From Aurifilum marmelostoma (taxonomy: Eukaryota > Ascomycota > Sordariomycetes > Diaporthales > Cryphonectriaceae): a DNA stretch of 64,000 bases. Position 1 is the stretch's first letter; each line of letters begins with the position of its first letter. Location of the stretch: contig JAMXSV010000006.1 of the NCBI GenBank assembly GCA_027559495.1, forward strand, positions 186,001-250,000, given 5' to 3'. This document shows, one piece after another, positions 11,780-21,720 of this stretch. A program made the translations under genes and the position numbers. The notes under the pieces are model-generated. The model did not search any database, was not told the DNA's origin, and saw only the letters and a program-made list of their open reading frames with translations.

Positions 11780-12091
11780 TGCTCTCTGCCCCTCGTAGTA
11801 GGCGCGGCACAGGATGTCCTCGGTCAGGCGCGCGACGGGGAGGTTGAGGAACCCGCCCGAGGCAGAGGCCATCAGGTTGCACAGCAGGGCCATGTTCCTG
11901 ATGACGGCGTCGGTGCGGGCGGCGCGGGCCTGGTCCTCGGGGGTGAGGGCGGCGGCGGCGGCGGCGGCGGTGGTGGATGGCCTCGATGGGGGACGAGGGC
12001 GGCCTGGGGCGGAGGATGGTCCTGCGGCGCCCAGCAGCGGCGTGGCCTCGGTGGCCCCGTCGAGGGACTCGCGGAGGGTGGTCTCGGACAT
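10151..12091 (-). CDS. Major facilitator superfamily transporter; two frame breaks
   Basis: Predicted plasma- or vacuolar-membrane transporter, substrate unknown. Exons (minus): 12091-11590, 11496-11290, 11193-10151; splice phases agree. It starts MSETTLRESLDG. The first membrane segment is near NMALLCNLMASASGGFLNLP, and motif A of the family is at SSAADRLGRK between segments 2 and 3. Further hydrophobic segments follow (ILSLSLAGITLGSLW; PYITGIALIGASSLLIFCV; VAGLALLALGMAYASLAKS; FGLAVLVALVLGLLLCV). A central loop is packed with Pro/Ser. Two one-base breaks: one base missing at the C4 run 11789-11792, beside a (GAC)n tract that encodes a Val repeat, and one extra base at the G5 run 10706-10710, where correction gives SLLLLPWLCRLLVR. 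Corrected length is about 583 residues. It converges with the SPRY gene and diverges from GH31. It lacks the sugar-porter signatures, so a link to the alpha-glucosidase is not supported. Confidence 0.8.
11748..11777. repeat. (GAC)n trinucleotide tract inside the transporter gene
   Basis: About ten GAC units on the plus strand; on the coding strand (GTC)n encodes a valine run in the extracellular loop after the first membrane segment. The frame break lies just 5' of it on the coding strand. Confidence 0.85.
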
Positions 12092-12246
12092 GGTTTGGGG
12101 GGGGGTGGGAGGGGGAATTGAATTGTTATGTCTAGACAATTGAACCCATGATGAGAAGATCTCAAGGCGACGAGAAAGAAAAAAAAGGAGGACGAGGTTG
12201 ACTGGTGAGTTTGCTCTCAAGTACAAGTTGAGAGTGAGATCAAAAC

Positions 12247-12248
<2 letters not shown>

Positions 12249-12281
<33 letters not shown>
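12249..12281. repeat. (GA)n microsatellite
   Basis: A GA dinucleotide tract of about 32 bases in the upstream region of the transporter gene. Confidence 0.9.
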
Positions 12282-12284
<3 letters not shown>

Positions 12285-13610
12285 TAGAGATAAATGCACA
12301 CAAGATCTAGCCGCCTCATCCAGAACAAACACACATCCTCCCCATAATAATACCCTCCCTCGGCTCCCACAGACAGGTGCCAATCGGGAGGCCTTGTCCG
12401 GGCGGGTCGTCCTGCTTCCTATTACACATAAGCACGGCGCGGGAATGCCCCGTTCATTTTATGCTATCTTATCAATCTTGTCTCCCCTCCCGCCAGTCGA
12501 TGGGCCCTGTCCTCTCCTCCCTTTTTTTTTATTTTTATTTTTTATTATTCTTTGTGCTGCTGTACAGATAGAAAAAGATGCAATATAATCAATCCCTTCT
12601 TTGGTTGTCAGATGATGCGTAAGAATTGCTTACCATCAATCGGACGTTTTTCTCCGAAAGGAAAGGACTTGATAAAAATTATCTACAGGGTGAAGGATGG
12701 ATAGATAGATAGATAGCATCGAGATTGATGTGCTGTGTGGCCAGGGGAATGAATTGAATGAATGAATGAATGGGTGTAATACGGGCAGGACGACAGCGGT
12801 GGTAATGTGGGGGCAGTCCAGCCTCGTGCAGTGGTGACGAGTGCTTATTCTGATTGAGTGGATGGTTTGGAATGAGCTGTGGAATGGGAATGATTGAGCC
12901 AGATGGTGTTTTTGTGGTGGTTGTTGAGAAGAGAGGGAAGAAGGGGAGAAAAGGAAAAGGAAAAGAAAAAGAAAAAAAAAGGCGTGTAAGTCTTACTTGG
13001 GCTATAGTACAGGACCACCATGTCTACAGCCCTACATCACCATTCGCTCTACTTTTATTAGTTCTTAAAAAGAGCATGCCATGTGTGATTGATTTTCCTT
13101 GCAATCCTCTCTCTATAATTTTATAACGATGCTTTTCTTTTTTCCTCCTTTTTTTTCCTTTCTCCCCTAGGGAGTCTAGAGTGACTAGGCTGTGGACGAG
13201 GGGCTGAGGCTCCCAGCCTGTCTGTTCCCCTCCAGAATACCACTGTAAACAGTACAATTTGTCTTCATATTTCTTGACATAGCATACGTTCTCAAATGCA
13301 CCAACCATGTGTAGTTGTAGCACGCTCGTCTTGTGACAGTTGTGAAGGAGGCTGGGACACGGGCGAGTAGGGTACCCTACGTGGCTGGACCGGACCGTGT
13401 CAGGCTGAGTGGAGCGCCTCGACTTCATTCAGCTGCACGACGGCTGAATCCCGCAGTTTAAATGGCCAATGCCGTCCTCAATTCATTTATGGCCTCACAA
13501 GCAAGACCTGCCTTGTTCTTTTCCCTCCCAAAAAGGCAGAGTCAAAACTTTCCAGTAAGAGACCAAAACACCGCTCCGTGATGTGGCAGTGATCACATCG
13601 TATACATCAT

Positions 13611-13624
13611 CCCCCCCCCCCCCC
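13611..13624. repeat. C14 mononucleotide run
   Basis: Fourteen consecutive C in the spacer upstream of GH31, followed by more pyrimidine-rich sequence. Confidence 0.9.
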
Positions 13625-14244
13625 TCCTCTTCCCCCTCGTTATCCACACAAGAAAGGATTCAATTGAGGCACAAGCCTTGGCCAAGTCTTGTTGACAGGC
13701 ATATAACCACTTCAAATCCCCCATCTTTATGTTGTCAAATATGGCTTCAATCGCCGGAAATCTCCCACAGCTGTCCTCCCAGTACCACATGTACATGGCG
13801 TCCCCATGATTGGGATACTACCATTACGTACAACATAGCAGTTCACCTCTAAAATACACAGTCACTACTCATATATAATAGCACTATTATATACTTGCAC
13901 AAGAATGACAACACACCTCAGCTGGTCAGTGTCAGCCACGGAGGCGACTCGTCCCAACACGGGAAGAGAAAAAAAAAAAAGGGGAAAAAAAAAAAAAAAA
14001 AGACAGCCGAGTATAAGGCCGAGAATATAGCGAATAATTCCCAACACGAGCACAACCCTTAGACAATAAGAGGCCAAGAAGAAGGACAAGAAAAAAAAAA
14101 AAAAAAAAAAAGAAACACACACAGACCCATGTCGTCAGCGGTGTGGACCAGCAAGACACAGAGAGTTTGCGGGGGAACATGGACCTAAACTCCAACGCGT
14201 TAAAGCCTGCCACCTCCCCCATTCCCCGACATCTTTGTTCTTCC

Positions 14245-14257
14245 GGGGGGGGGGGGG
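14245..14257. repeat. G13 mononucleotide run
   Basis: Thirteen consecutive G in the spacer upstream of GH31. Confidence 0.9.
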
Positions 14258-14905
14258 CGCGTTCCCAAGGTTGGGGTAGCAGCTCCAGGGTCGATCGTCA
14301 GACGTCGTTCGCTGCGAATATCGGTACAGGCACACCGATGGCTTCTCCATATTTTCTTCTCCTCTTCCCCCCCATGGAGTCCCATCCATATGGTCTGCTT
14401 CTTGGCTGCGCTTGTGGGTTGGTGGTGCCTCTTGGCCGGGCCCTCTGATCGGCCTTGTGCTCGCTCGAACCAACGCTCCGGATCGCGGGGGAAACGAACA
14501 AGACACAAGACAAAAAAACAAGACCTACTACTATACCTGTAGTAGTTCCTGCACGAGCCCTTGCTAGAGGCATGCTGGGCCTGCAGAGGAATCGGCCCGT
14601 CGACACACCTTGGACCTGACCTCACCGGTAAGTAGAGGCTACCCTGCTCGGCGCTGCCCTTGAAGACCAACGTCTCGTGATCGTCATGGCCTCCTCCTCC
14701 TCCTTGTCCTCTGTGGACGCCCTCCTCCTGCGGGCCGAGGATCGTCTGGGCCGGCCGTCTTGGTTTTCATTATTTAATCCCCTCGACCCTTGGCCCGTCC
14801 TCGACCTGTTTCTTCCCCTCTGCCTCTGCCTCTACCTCGTCATCCACCTCGTCCTCCCCCCTCCTCAGCGCAAAACACACCTTGTCCTCGAGGCTCACAT
14901 CCTAC

Positions 14906-15636
14906 ATGGGCGGCATCGTGATGGCATATGCACTCACCCGTCTGGCCCTCTGGGGCTTGTGTCCCCCTGGTGCTGGCCCAGTCGCCGTCTCCCCCCCGCC
15001 GCCGCTGCTGCCACCACCACCACCACCACCACCGGCCCCACCGAGACCACCACCAGCTACAGGGCCATCTTCACCGTGCCCTTTGACGCAGATGACGGCC
15101 AGGCCCTGCTGCCAAACATCAATGACCCCGAGGCTGTCGATGCGCAGGCCGTGTGTCCGGGATACACAGCATCCAACGTGCAGACCTCGGGCGCGGGCCT
15201 GACTGCCGACCTCGACCTGGCCGGGCCTCCCTGCAGCGTCTACGGGAACGACGTGGCCAGCCTGACCCTGACGGTCGAGTACCAGGACACAGGCCGCCTC
15301 AACGTCGCCATCCGGCCCCGCTACATCGGCCCCGACAACGAGACCTGGTTCGTCCTCCCAGAGGCCATCGTGCCCAGGCCCGGCCCGGGCGGCAGTGCCG
15401 GCCCCGGCGGCAGCGACCTCGAGCTGTCGTGGGCCAACGACCCCACCTTTGCCTTCACCGTGACCAGGAGGTCCACCGGGGACACCCTCTTCACCACCAA
15501 CGGCAGCAGGCTCGTCTACGAGGACCAGTTTGTCGAGTTCGTCTCGCCCCTCCCCGAGAACTACAACCTGTACGGCCTGGGCGAGACCATCCACGGCTTC
15601 AGGCTGGGCAACAACCTCACGAGTGAGTATACACAC

Positions 15637-15675
<39 letters not shown>

Positions 15676-16794
15676 GCCCCTGTCGGGTATCTGTGTCTTG
15701 CGGGCTGACTTTTTTTTTTTTTTTCCTTTTTTTTCTTGAAAACAAGGGACGCTGTTTGCTGCTGATTCTGGCGACACCATCGACTACAACATCTACGGCT
15801 CGCACCCCATCTATCTGGACACCAGGTACTTCACCCAGGAGGAGGGCGGCGGCGACGGCGAAAGCAGCAGCCTCAGCTACGTGGCCAACGCCACCGACAC
15901 CTCTGCGCAGTACACGCCCTACACCCACGGCGTCTTCCTGCGGAACGCACACCCCCAGGAGATCCTGCTCCGGCCCGAGGGCATCACCTGGCGCACCCTG
16001 GGCGGCAGCATCGACCTGTACTTCTACTCCGGGCCCTCGGCCGCCGAGGTCATCCGGGACTACCAGACCAGCACCGTGGGGCTGCCCGCCATGCAGCAGT
16101 ACTGGACCTTCGGCTTCCACCAGTGCCGCTGGGGCTACCAGAACTGGTCCGTCCTGCAGGAGGTGGTCGACAGCTTTGCCAGGCTCAGCATCCCCCTCGA
16201 GACCATCTGGACCGACATCGACTACATGAACCAGTACCGCGACTTTGACAACGACGCCGTGCGCTTCGGCTACGCCGAGGGCGCCGACTTCCTCTCGAGG
16301 CTGCACGCCAACGGCCAGCACTACGTCCCCATCGTGGACTCGGCCATCTACCACCCGAACCCGGAGAACGCGAGCGACGCGTACCCCATCTTTGACCGCG
16401 GCGTCGACGCCGGCGCCTTCATGCTCAACCCGGACGGCTCCCTGTACATCGGGAGCGTCTGGCCCGGCTACACCGTCTTCCCGGACTGGGTCGGCGCCTC
16501 GCTGGGCACCGTCACCAACGGGTCCGGTGCCTTCAGCTGGTGGGCCGACGAGATGTCGCGCTGGCACCAGAACGTCTCGTGGGACGGCATCTGGATCGAC
16601 ATGTCCGAGGTCAGCTCCTTCTGCGTGGGCAGCTGCGGCAGCGGGAACGTCTCGCTCAACCCGGTCCACCCGCCCTTCCTGCTCCCCGGAGAGCCGGGCG
16701 ATGTCATCCACGACTACCCCGAGGGCTTCAACCTGACCAACGCCACCGAGGCCGCCGCCGCAGCCTCGCTCAGCGCGTCCCAGTCCTCTGCGAA

Positions 16795-16825
<31 letters not shown>

Positions 16826-18238
16826 ACGTCGGCCTCGACCACCACCACCTCGTACCTGCGCACCACGCCCACCCCCGGCAGCCGCAACGTCAACTATCCC
16901 CCCTACGTGATCAACAACGTCCAGGGCGACCTCGCCGTGCACGCCGTGGCGCCCAACGCCACCCACCACGGCGGCACGCTCGAGTACGACTTCCACAACC
17001 TCTTTGGCCACCAGATCCTCAACGCCACGCACCAGGCGCTGCTGGCCGTGGCCCCCGAGAAGCGCCCCTTCATCATCGGCCGGTCGACCTTTGCCGGCAC
17101 GGGCAGGTGGGCGGGCCACTGGGGCGGCGACAACTACAGCCTCTGGGCGTACATGTTCTTCGCCATCCCGCAGGCGCTGGCCTTCTCCATCTTCGGCATC
17201 CCCATGTTCGGCGTCGACACGTGCGGCTTCAGCGGCAACTCGGACCTGGAGCTGTGCAGCCGGTGGATGCAGCTCAGCGCCTTCTTCCCCTTCTACCGCA
17301 ACCACAACACGCTCTCGGCCGCGCCCCAGGAGCCCTACGTCTGGGACGCCGTCGCCAGCGCCAGCAGGGACGCCATGGCCATCCGCTACGCCCTGCTGCC
17401 CTACATCTACACCGCCTTTGCCGACGCCCACGAGTCCGGCAGCACCGTCATGCGCGCCCTGGCCTGGGAGTTCCCCGCCGAGCCGTGGCTGGCCGCCGCC
17501 GACAGGCAGTTCCTGCTGGGCCCCGCCGTCATGGTCACCCCGTGCCTCGAGCAGGGCGCCGCCACCGTCGACGGCGTGTTCCCCGGCGCGGGCGGCGACG
17601 ACGGCGGCGGCGCCACCACCACCGTCTGGTACGACTGGTACAACCACACGGCCGTCGCCGCCGCCGTCACCAGGGGCCAGAACGTCACCATCGACGCGCC
17701 CCTGGGCCACATCCCCGTGTACCTCCGCGGCGGGCACGTCGTCCCCACCCAGGAGCCCGGGCTGACGACGAGCGCGAGCAGGCTGAACCCCTGGGGCCTG
17801 CTGGTGGCGCTGGACCTGGCGGGGACCGCAAACGGGACGCTGTACCTGGACGACGGGGAGAGCGTGACGCCGAATGCCTCGACATGGGTCACGGTAATTT
17901 TTTTTTTCTTTTCTTTTTGTCTGTGTCTCTCTTTTTTTTTTTTTCCCTTCTCCTACTGACAAGCCATCCCAAAGTTTTCCGCCACGAGCACATCCCTCAC
18001 CTCCACCCCCCTCGGGAACCTACCAGGACACCCTCCCCCTCGGCAACGTCACCGTCATGGGCGTCCAGGCCGACGACGTGTCCAGCGTCACGCTCAACGG
18101 GCAGGCCGTCGACAGCACCGGGTGGTCCTACGACAGCGGGACCCGGGTGCTCAGCGTGACGGGCCTGCGCAGCCTGACCTCCAACGGGACCTGGAACGAG
18201 GGCTGGACGCTGAGCTGGGGAGGGGCTGCGTCCTCGTC

Positions 18239-18271
<33 letters not shown>

Positions 18272-18365
18272 GGTGGTGAGCACTTCTGGGGCTGGCCGGG
18301 TCGGGGTGGGAACTGTGGTGACGTTTCTGGGTGTGTTTGTCTGTGCGGTGGCTGCTGTGGTGTAA
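14906..18365 (+). CDS. Secreted alpha-glucosidase, GH31 (AgdA type), possible GPI tail
   Basis: Glycoside hydrolase family 31 releases glucose from the non-reducing ends of maltose and starch oligomers outside the cell. Exons: 14906-15622, 15747-17893, 17975-18365. The catalytic nucleophile is the Asp of WIDMSE (near residue 523) and the acid/base the Asp of HWGGDN (near 700). Other family landmarks are FGFHQCRWGY, TDIDYM and FRNHNT-like FYRNHNT. Poly-Ala/Ser lies near 16780-16850. After the AgdA-like end there is a Ser/Gly linker and a hydrophobic tail, VGTVVTFLGVFVCAVAAVV, as in GPI-anchored proteins. Three one-base excesses appear, at G4 14952-14955, C7 14991-14997 and C6 18006-18011. With the first two corrected, the N-terminus is a normal signal peptide ending VPLVLA/QSP. 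An alternative, uncorrected start upstream (ATG near 14686) stays open and would give a hydrophobic anchor instead. Corrected length is about 1,083 residues. Confidence 0.9.
15636..15671. repeat. (GT)n microsatellite in GH31 intron 1
   Basis: A GT tract of about 36 bases lies right after the donor GTGAGT of the first GH31 intron (15623-15746), followed by T-runs before the acceptor AACAAG. Confidence 0.9.
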
Positions 18366-18592
18366 TCTGTAGCAGGTCATGATTTATGATGGTGGAGGGC
18401 CACGATACCTTTCGAACTCGACAATGAACTCAACTGTTCTGGACACATTAACCTATATGGCACCTTCGATATAAAAACAATCAAGACCGCTCTCTGCCAG
18501 TAGATGACGCCGAGATGACTGCTGTTGACCACTCACTTACACCTTTTACTTATACCTGCCTGTCTTTCCACCTCTCCCTCTCTCTTCCATAT
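18366..18592. other. Short convergent spacer, GH31 / monooxygenase
   Basis: About 230 bases between the GH31 stop and the proposed last exon of the minus-strand monooxygenase; both 3' UTRs must share it. No further feature seen. Confidence 0.5.
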
Positions 18593-19325
18593 TCACAGCC
18601 TCGCCTGTGTTCTCTTCATGTAATCTCTAGCCTGCACACACACACACACACACGTTAATACAAAATCAACAAAACAACATCAAGCCAAACTCACCTCTGC
18701 AATCGCATCATAGTCCAAAGCCCACTTCAGAAAAGCAGACGAGTGGAAACTGGCCTCCCGATCCGGCACAACCCCCCTCAGGCTCTTGACAGCCCGCCTC
18801 TCGACGTCGTCCGCAGGCGCAGGCAGCTTCCCCGCGAACACGGCCGTGTTCCACCGCGCATACGCCTTGATCCTCTCGACCCGCGGCTTCCTGATCTCCT
18901 GCCACGCCCTCGCCACCCCAGGGACGACATCCCGCCGCGGACGACCGCCGCCGGAGCCGCTCCCGCCGCCGAGCCGCTCCCGCAGCAGGAGGTCCAGCAC
19001 GGCGACGTCCTCGACGATCAGGGAGAAGCCCTGCGCGGCGTTGGGGTGCATGGCGTGCGCCGAGTCGCCCAGCAGCCACACCCGCCCCCCGCGGCTCGTC
19101 CAGCGCGGGAGGTCGGGCAGCTCGGCCAGCCTCCACCTGTCGCACGAGGGCGCCGCGGCCAGGGCCTGGACGAGCTCGGTGCACGCGCCGCCAAAGGACC
19201 GGCGGACGAGCTGGATGTCGCCCTGCTCGTCCCACAGGCTGCGCCGGTCGGCCTCGGCCGTGTCGATGCCGAAGAGGAGGCCTACCGCTTTGCGCTTGGG
19301 GTTGTGGCGGGTCACTACGAAGCCA

Positions 19326-19363
<38 letters not shown>

Positions 19364-20134
19364 CATCGTCCACACGTTGATGTTCTCCTGGTCGGTAAGC
19401 CGCGACGTGCCTGCCCGCGCCGCCAACACCGCATCGTCGACACTCACACCGTACAGCGTGGTCCGGCTGACGACAGGCTCCGTCGCACACCCCAGATCCG
19501 CCAGCACGGCCCGCCTGGTAGCTGACCGGATCCCATCTGCAGCCAGCACCAAGTCTGCCGTCAATTCCTCCTCCTCCTCTTCTTGGTCCGACACCTCGCC
19601 AGCTGTTCCAGCAGCAGCAGCAGCAGCCAACCTCACCACCACCACCGGCCCACCCGCACCCTCCTCCTCCTCCTCCTCCTCCTCCTCCTCAAGCCCCAGA
19701 ACCACCACCCCGAACCGCACCTCCGCCCCGGCAGCCAGCGCAGCCTCATAGAGCGCACGCACCGCGTCCTGCCGCGTGATGCCCCAGTCAGGACTATCGC
19801 TGGCGTCCACGGCAATGTTGCGCATGCGCACCCGCCCGGTGGCGGCGTCGCGGAGCAGGGCGTGCGGGGTGGGCGTGGCGGCTGCGGAGAGGGCCCCGGC
19901 GAGGAGGGACGAGGAGCTGTTGCTGCTGCTGCTGCTGCCGCCGCCGCCGCCGTCGTCCTCGGCGGCCCACGAGCGCAGGATGATGCGGGTCGCCGGGGGC
20001 CGGATGTTCATCTCGCCGCCCTGCGGGCTTAGTGTCCTGTGGCGCTCCAGGACCAGGACCTTGTGGTCGGACTGGGCGAGGCGGTAGGCGGCTGTTAGGC
20101 CGGCTAGGCCTGCGCCTATGATGATTATCTCCAT
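18593..20134 (-). CDS. FAD-dependent monooxygenase (salicylate hydroxylase-like)
   Basis: A flavin aromatic hydroxylase of the PHBH/UbiH class, substrate unknown. The main exon is 20134-18695. The Rossmann GxGxxG is IIGAGLAG (residues 5-12) followed by VLVLERH. The second FAD motif is VLAADGIRSATR, and the third is WLLGDSAHAMHPNAAQG. As written the frame stops at 18680. However, the end GCAGAG/GTGAGT is an excellent donor, and an acceptor in the GT repeat (TGTGCAG) at 18632-18634 joins in phase to a short exon 18631-18593 ending ARDYMKRTQARL. I prefer this spliced end; without it the protein is 484 residues. The chain is interrupted by poly-Ser (near residues 66-75 and 262-273) and poly-Glu tracts (near 153-163 and 190-196), all inside the domain but in loops. 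No frame break is seen. Confidence 0.88.
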
Positions 20135-20640
20135 TGGGCTGATGGGCTTGTTGTGGCGTTGGTGATGGGCGGCTGGGGGGCTGGGGGGCGGGGGGGCGGG
20201 TTGTACAGTGCTCTGGCTGGGTGGAGGAGGGGTTGTTGGGTGAGGGAGGGTCGTTGGAGTGGGCTGTAGATAAGCCCTAACAATAGGCCCCTGGGAGGTC
20301 GCTGTGCTGTGTGTCTGGAGTTGTTACAGGGGATGGATACCCTGCAGCATCCTTGAGTGCACCCTTCTAGGCACACTCGGTCCAGGTGGGCTCTCCAGGT
20401 TTACTGCTATGATGATCTTTTCTGTGTGGAGCCATCTCCTGATAGACTCTGCTTTTTTTCTCTCTCTTTTAATATTTCTGAGGAGAGAAAAGGAAAGAAG
20501 GAGATGGAGAGAATATGACAAGCCATGGGATACATGTCCCTTTGCTACTGTCAATAATAAAGTCCATCTCTCTACATTCAAGGCATAATTATTGATTGTA
20601 ATCCTATCATATTTCACAGAGGTCAGGAAAAATGTTCCAA

Positions 20641-21720
20641 GGAGTCATGAAGCCGATGTTGACAGGATAGTTCTCCAGCTTGCTCACAATCCCACAACAG
20701 ACATCACATCCCACACAAGGACTTGCTCCTCTGGGGAAGTCTACGCTGAGCAGCGCCATGATTACACCCAAAGAATGTCAAGGAACCAGACAAATGAGTA
20801 TAATAATACTTATTTCAGGTCAAGGTTTTATCAATCTGCTGCAAAGAGAGCATGGCTGGCCAAGATGCAGCAACATCCGCTTCAATGGATATTGAGCTTC
20901 ATATTGCAACGCTTCCATTGCCAGCGTGCAGAGATCACCTAGAAACAAACAATCAGACTCAGTCCTCTATCTAGTGGAAAGCTGGCCCTTATCTTTGGTG
21001 TGGAAACCAGACTTTACAATTCTCAGTCGATGACCAGTTATATTTCAATTCTGACATGCCTTGTAGCAGTTGAGCTTGACAAGCCAGACCAGTATCACAA
21101 TTTCTGTCTTCTGAAAAGATCCCCAAACTGCTCTTCCTGAGCCAAAAATCAAAGGCCAGGAACAGAGCTTGGAGCAGATCTTCATCTGGAAGGTGTGATA
21201 TTGATATTGGGATCATGTCCAGAGAATCAGGCCTCAATATTGTCATGTACCATTATTTGATCCTGATACAAGCCTCAGTGAACAACCCTATCCACAGGTT
21301 CATAGACCTCCATAGATTTTTCCCTGTAACAATTGTGCCGGACATGTATTGACTAAAGTCATTCTAGAGAGCCGTTGAGCAGTCAATGGAAGACTGTGAA
21401 TCCCCATCTTACCGCTACTACCCGAGACTTAATCCAAAGGAAATGGATCTGAGACATGGAACCTGGTACTACAAAGCTTGCTCAATAGCTACTAGAGATA
21501 TCCAGTCTCAAATCATGGTTGGTCCTGTCCAGTATCTGGTGACACTAAGGACTATACTCACAAACAAAGGAAGCTGTGCAATTCAGACCTGCAGGACACA
21601 TCTGAAGGAGTCCTCGCATATAAAGCAGCCTAGAAGTAATTATGAGCCTGAACTTTGCAGAGGCTTTCGCAACACTTTAGAGATGATCGACCACTTCCTT
21701 CTGGGCACATAAGTCATGGG
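20641..21720. other. CpG-depleted, CA/TG-rich block
   Basis: By hand count this 1,080-base block holds only 14 CG dinucleotides, while TG and CA are abundant and GC content is visibly lower than in neighbouring genes. All frames are broken into pieces of about 100 codons or less. The pattern looks like old CpG-directed C-to-T decay of a once-repeated or methylated sequence. TA is not markedly raised, so it is not a classic Neurospora RIP signature. Confidence 0.5.

Larger units (their letters stand above)
12092..14905. other. Intergenic region between the transporter and GH31
   Basis: This 2.8 kb divergent spacer holds a GA tract (about 12251-12281), a C14 run (13611-13624), A-runs near 13968-14000 and 14090-14110, and a G13 run (14245-14257). 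A pyrimidine-rich stretch from about 14690 leads into the alpha-glucosidase. Small open frames on both strands show no family resemblance. Confidence 0.5.

Noticed and set aside
14200..14670. 156-codon minus frame in the GH31 upstream region
   Set aside because: It starts at a non-ATG codon and includes the G13 run as Pro; no domain.
15617..17962. 781-codon open frame antisense to GH31
   Set aside because: It mirrors the GC-rich third positions of the real exon (Val/Gly/Ala/Arg-rich shadow) and has no domain; the plus strand carries the conserved catalytic motifs.
16540..18159. 539-codon frame overlapping GH31 on the same strand
   Set aside because: Arg/Pro/Gln-rich out-of-frame shadow of the GH31 exon.
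10151..18365. A starch-use cluster of transporter and alpha-glucosidase
   Set aside because: The transporter lacks sugar-porter signatures and the two genes are 2.8 kb apart without shared motifs.
21386..21712. 108-codon frame in the CpG-poor block
   Set aside because: No recognisable family; neighbouring frames are equally long on both strands, so it is likely chance in decayed DNA.
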